From NCBI RefSeq assembly GCF_014647055.1, contig NZ_BMOL01000002.1, positions 186,001 through 250,000 on the forward strand: a stretch of DNA of 64,000 nt, in the 5' to 3' direction. Positions 12,620 to 25,570 of the stretch are shown here, piece after piece (within the stretch, counting starts at the first letter, position 1; each line of letters opens with the position of its first letter). The position numbers and the translations under genes are program-made. Origin of the DNA: Deinococcus aerolatus (GTDB lineage: Bacteria > Deinococcota > Deinococci > Deinococcales > Deinococcaceae). The notes beneath the pieces were generated by a model. That model was not told the DNA's origin and searched no databases. It saw only the letters and a program-made list of their open reading frames with translations.

Positions 12620-13650
12620 CGGCGCGACACGCCCCAGCCCACACCGACGGGCCGGGCCAGATCGCCGGCCGTCCACTCCAGGCCCATGTACGGATCGTCA
12701 GCCAGCAGCAGCGCCCCATCCAGATCGGCCCAGTCGCACAGGCCGGCCAGATGCGCGGCAGCGGCGATGCCCAGACTGCTCTCGATCATGCAGCCGATCA
12801 TGACGCCCATGCCGTGGGCGCGGGCCAGCCGCAGGGCCGCAAGCGCCCGGAGCGGCCCGCCCAGTTTGGCCAGCTTGAGGTTCACGCCGTCGAAGGCGTC
12901 AGCCAGGGCGATCACGTCGCGGACATGGTGCAGGCTCTCGTCGGCCACGATGGGCACGCGGGACACGCGGCGCAGCTCGGCGTGCCCCTCCAGATCGTCC
13001 GCCGCCAGGGGTTGCTCCACCAGTTCCACGCGGGCGGCGTCCAGCACGCCCAGCATACGTTTGGCCTGCGGGCGGGTCCAGGCAGCGTTGGCATCCACAC
13101 GCAGGGTCACGTCCGGCACCTCCTCGCGCAGCGCTTCCAGAATGGCCGTGTCGCGCCCGGTGCCCAGCTTGACCTTGAGGACGGTGTGCCCGGCCTCCAC
13201 CGCCTCGCGGGCCTGCCGCCGCATGTCGGGCAATTCGCCCAGACTGACCGTGAAGCTGCTGCGCGGCAGCGGAGCGGGGGAGAGGCCCAGTAGCCGCCAC
13301 ACCGGCTGGCCTGCTGAGGCCGCACACCATTCCAGCGCCGCCATCTCCAGCGCACATTTGACCGAGGGGTGATCGTGCGGCATCCGTGCCGAGAGACCCG
13401 CCTGCAGGCCGTCCCAGTCCCAGGGATCGGTCAACGCCTCCGCGAGCAGGGGCAGCACCGCCTCCACCGTGCCGCGCGTTTCGCCGTAGAACGCATTGGG
13501 GGCGGCCTCACCACGTCCCGAGACGCCACCTTGCGTGAAGGTCACGATGGTCCGCGGGTAGACACTGTGCGTCCAGCGCGCGATGCCGAAGGGCTGGGCG
13601 GTGTGCAGTTCCAGGGTTTCCCAGGTCACGTGCGTGGGGGCCACGCTCAC
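12616..13650 (-). CDS. dipeptide epimerase (L-Ala-D/L-Glu epimerase type)
   Basis: An enolase-superfamily enzyme of 344 residues that likely inverts the D-Glu of the murein dipeptide L-Ala-D-Glu. The two catalytic lysines are in VLKVKLG and LKLAKLGG. Metal ligands are in RVDANAAW, LVEQPL and VADESL. The specificity loop IGCMIESSLG and the end motif DLDGALLLADDPY are typical of dipeptide epimerases rather than o-succinylbenzoate synthase. The start at 13650 (GTG) gives a GTGA overlap with the upstream endopeptidase gene; another GTG lies nine bases earlier. The neighbours support murein recycling. Confidence 0.85.
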   Translation of the reverse strand: MSVAPTHVTWETLELHTAQPFGIARWTHSVYPRTIVTFTQGGVSGRGEAAPNAFYGETRGTVEAVLPLLAEALTDPWDWDGLQAGLSARMPHDHPSVKCALEMAALEWCAASAGQPVWRLLGLSPAPLPRSSFTVSLGELPDMRRQAREAVEAGHTVLKVKLGTGRDTAILEALREEVPDVTLRVDANAAWTRPQAKRMLGVLDAARVELVEQPLAADDLEGHAELRRVSRVPIVADESLHHVRDVIALADAFDGVNLKLAKLGGPLRALAALRLARAHGMGVMIGCMIESSLGIAAAAHLAGLCDWADLDGALLLADDPYMGLEWTAGDLARPVGVGWGVSRR

Positions 13651-14519
13651 GGGGTCCACCGCCCGAAGCCAGTGCAGCCCGCCTGCAAACGCTGCCCGTA
13701 CTCGCCCTCGCCCAGGGTTTCCACCGTGACGCGCATGTGGGTGGCGTTGGCGTGGACCATGCGCCGGTCATCCAGCATGACCCCAACGTGACCGGGGAAG
13801 AAGGCCAGATCATTGCGCTGAGGAGCGGTGACGGCCGCCAGTGCCGCCTGCTGCTGGTCCGCGTCGCGGGGAAGCGGCCGACCGAAGGCCGCGAAGGCCA
13901 GCTGGCTCAGGCCCGAGCAGTCCAGTCCCCAGGCACTGCGCCCACCCCAGACGTACGGCGTGTCCAGAAATCGCAGCGCCAGCGCCGCCGGGTCCGCGCC
14001 CGGCAGGGGCAAGAGGATGGTCTCGCCCACCCAGGCGTCCGTGCCATCCGGCAGCACCACAGGCACCCAGCGCCGCCCGCCTTCCTCGACCACCTCACCC
14101 GGCGCACGGGTGACCCTGGCCCCCAGGCACAGCTCGCCAGTAATCGGCTGGCTGACCTTCGGCCCGGCGAAGGCGTGGGCGCGCAGGGCAGTGACGGTCA
14201 GGGTCTCGCCGCCCTGCGGCGCGGTCAGGCCGTCCAGCCGCGTCCAGCCCAGGTAGCCGTCCTGCACCGTCCGGACGTAGACCCAGCCGTGCCCGTCGTC
14301 CCACAGGCGCTCCAGCGCCTCGCCGGGCAACGCTTCGGTGACCTGGGCCGCGTCCGCGCGGGGCGCGGCGCGCAGGCCCAGGCGGGCGGCAGCCGACACG
14401 GGGCGGGGTATAACAAACGTCCAGCCGCTGCCCTCCAGCTGACCGCGCAGGCTTTCCTCAGCCTGCTGGGTGTCGTGGTGGTGGGCGTGGGTCCGGGGAT
14501 CGGGCGGGATGGGCACCAT
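13647..14519 (-). CDS. NlpC/P60 endopeptidase with SH3 domains
   Basis: A 290-residue cysteine peptidase resembling YkfC-type gamma-D-Glu-diamino-acid endopeptidases. Two SH3-like segments come first (about 35-100 and 105-165), then the NlpC/P60 domain. The catalytic cysteine is in WGLDCSGLSQ, the histidine in FPGHVGVML, and a third polar residue near VHANATH. No signal peptide is seen, which fits a cytoplasmic recycling enzyme. A -10-like TACCCT lies seven bases before the ATG, so this gene may have its own leaderless transcript in addition to readthrough. It overlaps the dipeptide epimerase gene. Confidence 0.86.
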   Translation of the reverse strand: MVPIPPDPRTHAHHHDTQQAEESLRGQLEGSGWTFVIPRPVSAAARLGLRAAPRADAAQVTEALPGEALERLWDDGHGWVYVRTVQDGYLGWTRLDGLTAPQGGETLTVTALRAHAFAGPKVSQPITGELCLGARVTRAPGEVVEEGGRRWVPVVLPDGTDAWVGETILLPLPGADPAALALRFLDTPYVWGGRSAWGLDCSGLSQLAFAAFGRPLPRDADQQQAALAAVTAPQRNDLAFFPGHVGVMLDDRRMVHANATHMRVTVETLGEGEYGQRLQAGCTGFGRWTP

Positions 14520-14562
14520 GCCCGACAGGGTAGCGGGAATTCCAGGCCAGGGCGCGGCGGCG

Positions 14563-15537
14563 TTACAGGTACGCGGTCAGCCAGCGTTGCCAGTTGGCAC
14601 CTGCAACGCCGGCCCGCTGTTCGGCGGGCAGTTCATTTAAAAAGCGCGGGAGGTCGCGGTAGCGTTCAATCCCCACAGGCGTCTTCTCGGCCCCGAATCC
14701 GCCGTCCATGTCGCTGCCTAGTCCCACCCGCTCCCAGCCGACCAGCCCGGCGTAATGCCGTGCGTGCGCAGCCAGATCGTTCTGCGTCGCGCCGCGCTCG
14801 GCCCCTTCCCGGATGAACGAGCTCAGGAACACCAGTCCGATCACGCCGTCCTGGGCGGCGATGGCCCGGGCCATATCGTCGCTCAGGTGGCGGTTGCCAG
14901 GAACCAGCGCTCGGGCGTTGGAATGCGAGGCAAGCATTCTCGGCCCGATCTCGGCGGCGTCCCAGAACGCAGCGTCATCCAGATGGGAAGCGTCCAGAGC
15001 GATGCCCAGGTCCCGCATGGCCGTGACCAGCGCCCGGCCCGCGTCGGTGAGTGGCCCCGGCGCTCCGGTGCCGCCCGCGTAGCGCGTCGCGCCCCACGCC
15101 GGACCAATCAGCCGCACCCCAGCGTCGATCCAGAACGGCAGGTCGTCGGCGTTGCGGACCGGATCGGCCCCTTCCATCAGCAGCACCACGCCGGGTGGGG
15201 CATGGGGATCGGCCAGATGCGCCGTGACCCCAGCCCCCGAGCGCAGCAGGGTGATGAAGCCGCCGTCCTCCCAGCGGCGGTACATATCCAGCTGGGCCAG
15301 CGCCTGCGCCCGCGCCCCGGCGTGGTCGGTATAGCCGCGCGGGGAGTCCGCCGAGAGCGGCAGCGCGAACAGTGTGCCGAAACATACCCGCGCCCCCGCC
15401 AGTCGCAGTTCGGGAAAGGTGGTGGTCGCGGTCTGTCCTTCTACCGGATCGCTCGCACGCAGGGCGTCGAGGTCCAGCGTCAGATCGCGGCCGTTCAGCG
15501 CGTTGTAGGCCAGGTCCAGGTGCCCATCGATCAGCAC
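14563..15537 (-). CDS. membrane dipeptidase family peptidase (M19)
   Basis: A 324-residue zinc dipeptidase of the renal dipeptidase fold. Zinc ligands are expected in DGHLDLAYN (the HxD pair), in LLMEGADP (bridging Glu), in ASHSNARAL (His) and in NRHLSDD (His). It would split dipeptides, including L-Ala-L-Glu made by the neighbouring epimerase, though M19 enzymes often accept D-residues. It starts with GTG at 15537 and overlaps the upstream HAD gene by seven bases. Confidence 0.88.
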   Translation of the reverse strand: MLIDGHLDLAYNALNGRDLTLDLDALRASDPVEGQTATTTFPELRLAGARVCFGTLFALPLSADSPRGYTDHAGARAQALAQLDMYRRWEDGGFITLLRSGAGVTAHLADPHAPPGVVLLMEGADPVRNADDLPFWIDAGVRLIGPAWGATRYAGGTGAPGPLTDAGRALVTAMRDLGIALDASHLDDAAFWDAAEIGPRMLASHSNARALVPGNRHLSDDMARAIAAQDGVIGLVFLSSFIREGAERGATQNDLAAHARHYAGLVGWERVGLGSDMDGGFGAEKTPVGIERYRDLPRFLNELPAEQRAGVAGANWQRWLTAYL

Positions 15538-16238
15538 GGGCTGCCCACCCGGTCCTCCACCAGAGGCAGCACGCCGCGCAGGTCGTGGATGGCCTCCGGG
15601 TTCTGGGCATGCAGGTCGATCACGGTCGCCTGCATGCCCAGGGCGCGGGCAGCCTGCACATTCTCAGGCTTGTCGTCCACGAACAGGATCTCGTCCGGGC
15701 GCAGGTCCAGAGCCTCGGCAGCGTGCAGGAACGCTCCCGCGTCGGGCTTGTGAACGCCCACCGTACAGGTGGCCACCGCCACGTCCACCAGATCGGCCAG
15801 TCCCACTGCTTCCAGGGTACGGCCGATGCTGGGCAGCGTGTTGCTCAGCACCCCCACCTTCAGACCACGGGCCCGCAGTTCACCCAGCACCGCACGGGCG
15901 TGCGGGACGGGCTTCATGAACCGCTCGTAGGGGTATTCGGCCATGAACGCGGCGGCGTCACCCGCACGCAGGCCCACCCGGTCCACCAGTTCCAGACCGT
16001 AGCCCTCCCAGAAGGCCGTCTCGTCGGCCTCGGTACGCAGGGTCCACCACGTCTTTGCCCGTTCCTCCCACTGTCCCAGCATCGCCGCGCCCACCTCGCG
16101 GGCATCCAGTCCGTAGGTCCGGGCGGCCCAGCGCGCGGCCTCGGCGTAGATCTCGTGGTCCGTGAAGACGAGGGTGTCGTCCCGGTCGAACAGCACAGCC
16201 CGGAGCAGGGTGGAGGGGGCAAAACGCGGCGACGTCAT
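15531..16238 (-). CDS. HAD-superfamily hydrolase
   Basis: A 235-residue phosphatase-like protein of HAD subfamily I. Motif I is LFDRDDTLV with nucleophile Asp and acid/base Asp. Motif II is VLSNT. The motif III lysine is in VGVHKPDAGAF. Motif IV is LFVDDKPENV. It is the first gene of the five-gene minus-strand operon. The ATG is six bases after a -10 TAGGAT, so the transcript is leaderless. The substrate is unknown; a sugar phosphate from cell-wall turnover would fit the context but is inference. Confidence 0.83.
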   Translation of the reverse strand: MTSPRFAPSTLLRAVLFDRDDTLVFTDHEIYAEAARWAARTYGLDAREVGAAMLGQWEERAKTWWTLRTEADETAFWEGYGLELVDRVGLRAGDAAAFMAEYPYERFMKPVPHARAVLGELRARGLKVGVLSNTLPSIGRTLEAVGLADLVDVAVATCTVGVHKPDAGAFLHAAEALDLRPDEILFVDDKPENVQAARALGMQATVIDLHAQNPEAIHDLRGVLPLVEDRVGSPC

Positions 16239-16427
16239 TGCCCCATCCTAGAGACGTTGCCGCCCCATGGGGTGACGGCAGGCTGAATCCATCCTGAACC
16301 TGGCGGCAGACAGCGCAATTCAAACGTATGAATCTTTTTATAGCAACTTTATTGTCTGAATAAGGCAATATAGACTGACTTACGCAACAGGATTGCCTGA
16401 TGCATCCGAAGGCACTATGCTTCGCCC
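16239..16427. promoter_or_regulatory. divergent promoter region
   Basis: This gap separates the murein-peptide operon from the aminotransferase gene. It holds the minus-strand -10 TAGGAT next to 16238 and the plus-strand -10 TATGCT at 16416-16421, six bases before the ATG. An AT-rich patch (about 16322-16378) contains ATTGTC and GGCAAT in inverted order. A small palindrome TGCCT-N11-AGGCA lies near 16395-16415. Any of these could be operators; none is identified. Confidence 0.5.
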
Positions 16428-17585
<1,158 letters not shown>

Positions 17586-17619
17586 CGCGCTGGGAGAGGA
17601 CCAACCCTGATGTGCTGGC

Positions 17620-18324
17620 CTAGCCCATGCGCCCGGTCTTGATCACGTCGGCGATCACCGGGGGCAGGCTCCAGGCCATGATGTCAAAGGCGCTCGACGC
17701 ATAGTCGTAGGCTACCTTGTGCAGCGAGACCTTCGGCTTGCGCCCGATAAAGTCCACGATCACCACGTCCGCTCCCGGCTCGTGGTTGAGGCTCAGGCCC
17801 ACGCTGCCCGGATCGACGAAGGTGGACTCGCCAATGGCCCGCGTAAAGGGCACGTGAGAGCCGCCCACCACGATCACCCGCGCGCCCAGCGTGTCAGCGA
17901 GGTCCTGAAGTTCGCGCTCGCTGGCCATCAGATCCAGCCGCTGTTCGGGGTCGTGTGGGCTGCCGTGGAAGTAGCGCACCCGGCCCTGCGGGGTCATGAT
18001 GCGCCCGCCAGGCGGCAGGCGGCGCAGAAATTCGGTCTGCTCGGGGGTCAGTACCTTCTTGGTCCAGGTCAGCACCTGATCGGCCACGCCGCGTCGTCCC
18101 TCGCGGTCTCCGAGGTCAATGGCGACGCGCATGTCGCTGGACCCCAGGCCGGTGGCCCAGCCTTCACGCTTGACGAAGTCGATCACCGGGCCTGGGCTGG
18201 CCCCGTAGCCCACGAGGTCGCCCACCACGATCACCTGATTGACAATGTTCTCGGCGAGGAACCGTTTGACTGCCGTCAGGGCATGGATATTTCCGTGAAT
18301 GTCGCTGATGAAGGCCAGTCGCAA
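17620..18324 (-). CDS. metallophosphoesterase-like protein, degenerate active site
   Basis: A 234-residue protein of the YfcE/MJ0936-like calcineurin fold. The first motif [12 protein letters not shown] and second motif [12 protein letters not shown] are intact. The normal GNHD motif is replaced by GLGSSDMRV, losing the asparagine metal ligand and the catalytic histidine. The usual GHTHxPF is GGSHVPF, losing another histidine. HGSP is retained. Catalysis is therefore doubtful; it may be a binding or sensing protein. The start is TTG at 18324 because family sequence ([10 protein letters not shown]) begins there; a -10 TAGGAT is nine bases upstream. Confidence 0.78.
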   Translation of the reverse strand: MRLAFISDIHGNIHALTAVKRFLAENIVNQVIVVGDLVGYGASPGPVIDFVKREGWATGLGSSDMRVAIDLGDREGRRGVADQVLTWTKKVLTPEQTEFLRRLPPGGRIMTPQGRVRYFHGSPHDPEQRLDLMASERELQDLADTLGARVIVVGGSHVPFTRAIGESTFVDPGSVGLSLNHEPGADVVIVDFIGRKPKVSLHKVAYDYASSAFDIMAWSLPPVIADVIKTGRMG

Positions 18325-18411
18325 GGTGCCTTCATCCTAACCCACCGTACGGCGGGAGGTCATGGCATGTCCGGCATGCTGCCGGGGGACGCTGGCCCTA
18401 TCATGGCGCGC

Positions 18412-19881
18412 GTGACTGCTGCTGTTCCCCCCCCGGTCCTGGCCCTGCTGCTGGGCGCACTGCTGGGCCTGTGCGGCCTGCCGCTGCCCTGGAGTGTCCT
18501 GAGCGTGTTTCCCCTGGCTGGACTGCTGGCCCACGCGGCTTCGGCCCGTAGCCGGGAAGGCGTGGCGGGCCGACTATTCTGGGCCGGGGCCGGATACTTC
18601 GCGGTACACCTGTGGTGGCTGACCGATTTCCTGGGCAAGATCTTTCAGTTTCCGCCGGCGGGCGTGCTGGCCTTCGCGCTGTTTGCGCTGGAGGGGCTGT
18701 TTCTGCTGGCGATGGCCTACCCGCTGACCCGGCTGGTCCGCTCGCCCCAGGCGCGGGTCTGGGCACTGGCCGGCGGCTGGGTGGTGCTGGAATGGACGCG
18801 CTTCCTGGGACCGCTGGCCTTTCCCTGGCCGACGCTGGGCTACAGCCTGCTGCCCACGCCCGCCATTCAGATCGCGGACCTGGGAGGTGTGCTGCTGGGC
18901 AGTGTGCTGGTGGCCCTCTCGGCAGCAGCGCTGGCGGGTCTGGTGCTGGGCGGCCGGGGGAGAGGGCGTCCCCTGATCGTGGCCGCCCTGTGCTGGGCGG
19001 CCGCACTGGCCTACGGCCTGACCCGCACCGCAGGCGAGGGGCCAGTTCAGCCGGTGCGGGTGCTGCGGACCAGTTTCGATTCGTTTGGGCGCGCGGTGGG
19101 CAGCCTGTCGCCTGGGGAACAGTTACAGGCCCAGTTGGAAGCCTCGGCGGGCAGGCAGCCCGACGAGATCCTGGTCTGGAGCGAGACGGCGTTGACGGCC
19201 CCAATGACGGACCGGGTTCTGGCTCAGTTTCCGGGACCGGGGATCAGCGGGCTGGGCACGCCCTTCGGGGCCAGGCCCCAGCGCAACAGCGTGGTCAGCC
19301 TGGATGCGGCTGGGCGAATCATCTCGCGGCAGGAAAAGGGCAAGCTGGTGCCGTTCGGGGAATACTTCATCTTCTACAACGGTCCGCTGCGCCCGGTCTA
19401 CGCGGTGATTGAAAACGCGCTGAACTTCACCCTGCCCAGCTTTGTGCCTGCCAGCAGTGTTCAGCCGCTGAGGCTGAATGGCGTGCAGTATGGCGCGTAC
19501 ATCTGCTACGACAGCGTGTTTCCGTGGGTGGCCCGCAGCCTGACCCGGCAGGGCGCGCGGCTGCTGGTCAATCCCAGCAACGATGGCTGGTACAGCGGCT
19601 GGGGCGTGCAGCAGCACTTCATGATGGGCCGGGTCCGCGCCATCGAGAACCGCCGCTGGCTGGTCCGCAGCGTGAACCGGGGTGTGGCCGGAGCAGTCAA
19701 CGATCTGGGCCAGCCGGTCAGCGTGGTCTCCAGCGGCGAGACCACACAGGCGCTGAGCGTGCGTCCGAAACTGCTGACGGGCCGCACGCTGTTCAACCGG
19801 GTGGGCGACTGGCCCGCGCTGCTGCTGTCAATTCTGATGATCGGATACGGGGTGCGGGTGGACCGGCGGGAGCGTAGCTAG
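18412..19881 (+). CDS. lnt: apolipoprotein N-acyltransferase
   Basis: Adds the third acyl chain to lipoproteins in the cytoplasmic membrane. The 489 residues start with about six membrane segments (residues 1-200), followed by the nitrilase-like domain. The catalytic glutamate is in [10 protein letters not shown], the lysine in [10 protein letters not shown] and the cysteine in [11 protein letters not shown] last membrane segment is at the C-terminus. The GTG at 18412 is chosen because a -10 TATCAT (18399-18404) ends seven bases before it; an ATG at 18403 would lie inside that box. Several lipoproteins in this window are possible clients. Confidence 0.85.
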   Translation: MTAAVPPPVLALLLGALLGLCGLPLPWSVLSVFPLAGLLAHAASARSREGVAGRLFWAGAGYFAVHLWWLTDFLGKIFQFPPAGVLAFALFALEGLFLLAMAYPLTRLVRSPQARVWALAGGWVVLEWTRFLGPLAFPWPTLGYSLLPTPAIQIADLGGVLLGSVLVALSAAALAGLVLGGRGRGRPLIVAALCWAAALAYGLTRTAGEGPVQPVRVLRTSFDSFGRAVGSLSPGEQLQAQLEASAGRQPDEILVWSETALTAPMTDRVLAQFPGPGISGLGTPFGARPQRNSVVSLDAAGRIISRQEKGKLVPFGEYFIFYNGPLRPVYAVIENALNFTLPSFVPASSVQPLRLNGVQYGAYICYDSVFPWVARSLTRQGARLLVNPSNDGWYSGWGVQQHFMMGRVRAIENRRWLVRSVNRGVAGAVNDLGQPVSVVSSGETTQALSVRPKLLTGRTLFNRVGDWPALLLSILMIGYGVRVDRRERS

Positions 19882-19924
19882 CCAGTCTCGCCAAGGCATG
19901 GGGGTGAGGCAAAACGTGCGACGT

Positions 19925-19942
19925 TGATAATGAATGTTATCA
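19925..19942. promoter_or_regulatory. palindromic operator candidate over recombinase promoter
   Basis: TGATAA-N6-TTATCA forms an 18-base palindrome that overlaps the -10-like TATCAT (19938-19943) of the recombinase gene. Its look is similar to Fur-type GATAAT boxes, but that identity is only a guess. Confidence 0.5.
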
Positions 19943-19951
19943 TCGGCGCAC

Positions 19952-20917
19952 ATGTCCGAATCAATGGAACGCTACACGGGTGATCGTTTAACTCAGGCCC
20001 GCGCACTGGCCGGGCTTAGTGATGACAGCCTGCGTGTTAAAGCGGTGACGGCGGCACGCGACAAGGATGCGGCGCTGCTGTGGGACCTGACGCTGGCCTG
20101 CCTCAGCAGCGAGACCAGCGCAGGCGTACGCCTCAGCCCCCACACGCTGCGTGCGTACAAAAAAGGTGTCGAGGTGCTGATCGATCACGCCATGAGCAAT
20201 GCCTGGAACTTGCTGCATCCCGGACGGCGTCAACCAGGGTTGTACGTGGGGTCCCTGATGGCGTTGGGGCTCAAGCCGGCCACCGTGCAGGCCCGAATTG
20301 CGGCGGCCAGTGCCCTGTACCGCGCCTTGCGCTGGGCAGGCGCAACGGATTCGGACCCGTTTGCGGATGTCAAGCGTCCCAGAGACGCCACACGCGGGGT
20401 GGTCAAGAACCCGCCGTACCGGGCCGATTTTGTACAGGCGATGTTGGCCGAGGCCGACGTTCAGGAGCAGGTGCTGCTGCTGCTGCTCACGCACGCAGGG
20501 CTGCGAATTGCCGAAGCATTGGCGGTGGAATGGTCCCATGTTGACCTGACCAGAAAGAGGCTGCTGGTGGCCCACGGCAAGGGTGACAAGGCCCGAGTGG
20601 TGCCGCTCAGCGCCCGTCTGCGTGAAGCCTTGGCTGCGCTGCGCGCCGAAACTGCGGGCACCGGGCGGCTGTTCTCGATCAAGGCGTATTCAAGTGCCTA
20701 CGAGCGCTTGCAACGTCTGGCCCTGAAATGCGGGCGGGAGCATGAATTCAGGGGCTTTCACGCAGGGCGCAAATATGCCGGAACACAGCTCTACGCGGCG
20801 GTCAAGGACTTCACCCGCGTTGCCAGCTTTCTGGGCCACGAGCAGGTAGACACCACCCGCCGCTATGTTGAGCTGCCTGAGGATGACCTGGAAGCCGTGG
20901 TGGAAGCTTTCCAGTAG
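19952..20917 (+). CDS. tyrosine recombinase (Xer-like)
   Basis: A 321-residue site-specific recombinase. An N-terminal core-binding domain (about 1-150) precedes the catalytic domain. Catalytic residues visible are Arg in THAGLRIAEALAVEW, Lys in HGKGDKARVVPL, His/Arg in GFHAGRKYAGT, His in FLGHEQVDTTRRY and the nucleophile Tyr in RRYVEL. The HAGRKYAG box differs from the usual HxLRHTFAT of XerC/XerD, so this is a divergent member. It stands alone with no integrase-like cargo nearby, which suggests a housekeeping role such as chromosome dimer resolution rather than a mobile element; that is inference. Confidence 0.85.
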   Translation: MSESMERYTGDRLTQARALAGLSDDSLRVKAVTAARDKDAALLWDLTLACLSSETSAGVRLSPHTLRAYKKGVEVLIDHAMSNAWNLLHPGRRQPGLYVGSLMALGLKPATVQARIAAASALYRALRWAGATDSDPFADVKRPRDATRGVVKNPPYRADFVQAMLAEADVQEQVLLLLLTHAGLRIAEALAVEWSHVDLTRKRLLVAHGKGDKARVVPLSARLREALAALRAETAGTGRLFSIKAYSSAYERLQRLALKCGREHEFRGFHAGRKYAGTQLYAAVKDFTRVASFLGHEQVDTTRRYVELPEDDLEAVVEAFQ

Positions 20918-20935
20918 TCCTTTGTCTCTCCGTCT

Positions 20936-21892
<957 letters not shown>

Positions 21893-21931
21893 CTGACCTT
21901 TCATTAGACTGCGAATTCGGAGGCTGTTGCT

Positions 21932-22300
21932 ATGCTGCGTTACTTGGTTGCTTCTTTACTCATGGTGGGGACCCTGGCGTCCTGTGCGCCCTCTCAATCT
22001 GCTGACCGCTTCGTGACCGTGACCCCGGTTCTGATCAAGGTCTCCGAGGCGGCCCCCCGCGGCGGCTCACTCACCATCCAGGGACGTTACCTGGGCGGAC
22101 CAACCAACGGACGAGTGCGTCTGGGCGCCGACGAGTCCGGCAAGGGCGGCTACCTCTTCCCGGCCACCGCCGTTCAATCCTGGACCGACAGCGAGATCGT
22201 CCTGACCCTGCCTGCCGACGCGCCCATCGGCGGCAGCTGGCTGTTCGTGGAAGTGGCGGGCAAGCAGTCCACCGGCCTGCCCTACAGCGTCCGGCAGTAA
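21932..22300 (+). CDS. small IPT/TIG-like lipoprotein
   Basis: A 122-residue lipoprotein. The signal peptide ends in the lipobox TLASC, so the mature protein is anchored at Cys18. The rest resembles an IPT/TIG immunoglobulin-like domain: [21 protein letters not shown], then a strand-rich region ending GLPYSVRQ. No catalytic motif is seen. CGGAGG stands eight bases before the ATG. A terminator follows directly. Function unknown; a cell-envelope role is likely. Confidence 0.7.
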   Translation: MLRYLVASLLMVGTLASCAPSQSADRFVTVTPVLIKVSEAAPRGGSLTIQGRYLGGPTNGRVRLGADESGKGGYLFPATAVQSWTDSEIVLTLPADAPIGGSWLFVEVAGKQSTGLPYSVRQ

Positions 22301-22313
22301 ACCCTCTTGCCGT

Positions 22314-22350
22314 GAGGCCGCCTCCCCCACTGCGGGCGGGCGGCCTCTTT
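22314..22350 (+). terminator. intrinsic terminator
   Basis: GAGGCCGCC (22314-22322) pairs with GGCGGCCTC (22339-22347), followed by TTT. It closes the lipoprotein gene before hisS. Confidence 0.75.
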
Positions 22351-22410
22351 CCTGTTCTCCTGATGCCGTCTTTGACCGCTGGACCCCCGGACCCGTAGAC
22401 TCCACAGGTT

Positions 22411-23703
22411 ATGGCGATTACCCGCCCCAAGGGGACCAATGATCTGCTGCCACCCGGCAGTCCCAAACTCTCACCCGTGACCAGCGCCGCCGCGCACACC
22501 TGGCTGACCGGGACGGCGCGGCGCGTGCTGGAGCGGGCCGGAGCGCAGCGCATCGAGACGCCCGTCTTCGAGGAAGCCGATCTGGTCAAACGTGGCGTGG
22601 GCGACAGCACCGACATCGTCCGCAAGGAGATGTTTACAGTCCACTACTTCGGGGACCACGGCGGATTCATCCTGCGGCCGGAGGGCACAGCCGGCATCGT
22701 GCGCGCCTACCTGCAAAACGGGCTCAAGCAGCTGCCCACGCCGCTCAAGCTCTGGACCTCGGGGCCGAACTTCCGTGCCGAGAACGTGCAGAAGGGCCGG
22801 TACCGCCAGTTTCATCAGGTGGATTACGAGGCGCTGGGCAGCGCCGATCCCCTCGTGGATGCCGAGGCCATTGCTCTGATGGTGGACGTGGTGCGTGAAC
22901 TGGGCCTGCGCGACGTGCGCGTCAAGCTGGGCAGCATCGGCGATCCCGAGGACAGAGAGGCGTACAACTCCTACCTTCGCGAGCTGTTTACAGCTCACGT
23001 TGAGCGTCTGTCCGACGACTCCAAAGACCGCCTGACCCGCAACCCGATGCGGATTCTGGACAGCAAGAGCGAGGGTGATCAGACTTTGATTGCCGAGTTG
23101 AGCGTCAAACCCATGCTCGATTTCCTGGGCGACGACGCGCGGGCGCACTTCGGGGCCGTTCAGGGCCACCTGCAGGACTGGGGCGTGCCGTACACCCTGG
23201 ACCCCAGCATTGTGCGCGGGCTGGACTACTACCGACGCACCGCCTGGGAACTGCATCATGAGGGCGTGGGCGCAAAGTCGGCGCTGGGCGGCGGCGGGCG
23301 CTACGACGGGCTGGCGGAGGTTCTGGGCGGCGCGCACACACCGGGCATCGGCTGGGCCTTCGGCGTCGAGCGGCTGCTGCTGGCGCTGGAAGCCGAGGGC
23401 GTGGACCTTCCTGCAACCGGGGGGCCGCTCCTCTATATCGTCGCGCTGGACGAGGCGAACGTGCCGCACGCGGCAAAACTGGCGCTGGAAGCCCGCGCCG
23501 TGGCCCGCACCGAGTTCGCCTACCGTGCCATGAAGCCCGGGAATGCCTTCAAGGACGCCGAGCGCCGGGGCGCACGCTGGATTGCCCTGCTGGGCTCGCA
23601 GGAAGTCGGGAACGGCACCCTGAGCCTCAAGAACCTGAGCAGCGGTGAGCAGCGCGTGGTCCATGTCTCGGAGCTGTCGGCGTTCCTCGAGGCCGCGAAC
23701 TGA
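22411..23703 (+). CDS. hisS: histidyl-tRNA synthetase
   Basis: Class II synthetase charging tRNA-His, 430 residues. Motif 1 region follows [11 protein letters not shown]. Motif 2 is [16 protein letters not shown]. The histidine-specific loops are [13 protein letters not shown] and [14 protein letters not shown]. Motif 3 carries [10 protein letters not shown], and an anticodon-binding domain covers the last 90 residues. The ATG lies nine bases after a -10 TAGACT (22396-22401), giving a very short leader. aspS follows after 46 bases with its own Shine-Dalgarno. Confidence 0.96.
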   Translation: MAITRPKGTNDLLPPGSPKLSPVTSAAAHTWLTGTARRVLERAGAQRIETPVFEEADLVKRGVGDSTDIVRKEMFTVHYFGDHGGFILRPEGTAGIVRAYLQNGLKQLPTPLKLWTSGPNFRAENVQKGRYRQFHQVDYEALGSADPLVDAEAIALMVDVVRELGLRDVRVKLGSIGDPEDREAYNSYLRELFTAHVERLSDDSKDRLTRNPMRILDSKSEGDQTLIAELSVKPMLDFLGDDARAHFGAVQGHLQDWGVPYTLDPSIVRGLDYYRRTAWELHHEGVGAKSALGGGGRYDGLAEVLGGAHTPGIGWAFGVERLLLALEAEGVDLPATGGPLLYIVALDEANVPHAAKLALEARAVARTEFAYRAMKPGNAFKDAERRGARWIALLGSQEVGNGTLSLKNLSSGEQRVVHVSELSAFLEAAN

Positions 23704-23749
23704 TGCCTCACCTATTCCCTCTTCCCCCCATGCCTCCGAAGGAGTCTCC

Positions 23750-25478
<1,729 letters not shown>

Positions 25479-25480
<2 letters not shown>

Positions 25481-25523
25481 TCTGGAGAGATCAGCGAACC
25501 TGCATCGCTGATCTCTCCAGACT
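25479..25523. terminator. perfect 19-bp hairpin at aspS stop
   Basis: Arms 25479-25497 and 25505-25523 are perfectly complementary around a 7-base loop, beginning in the aspS TAG. There is no T-run on the plus side; repeat copy D follows at once. It could end transcription from both sides of this convergent junction. Confidence 0.65.
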
Positions 25524-25570
25524 AAGTGAATTGTTTCACGATAAACCTAGATCGTGAAATTGATATTTGC
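25523..25570 (-). repeat. intergenic palindromic repeat, copy D
   Basis: Read on the minus strand: TTCACGA (25558-25552), a 10-base spacer, TCGTGAA (25541-25535) and TTCACT (25530-25525). The palindrome is extended here to nine base pairs, TTTCACGAT/ATCGTGAAA. It lies in the convergent junction of aspS and pdxT, next to a 19-bp hairpin. Confidence 0.75.

Noticed and set aside
17719..18411. N-terminal extension of Lnt by about 230 residues
   Set aside because: It is antisense to the metallophosphoesterase gene and lies before the -10 box; Lnt similarity starts near 18412.
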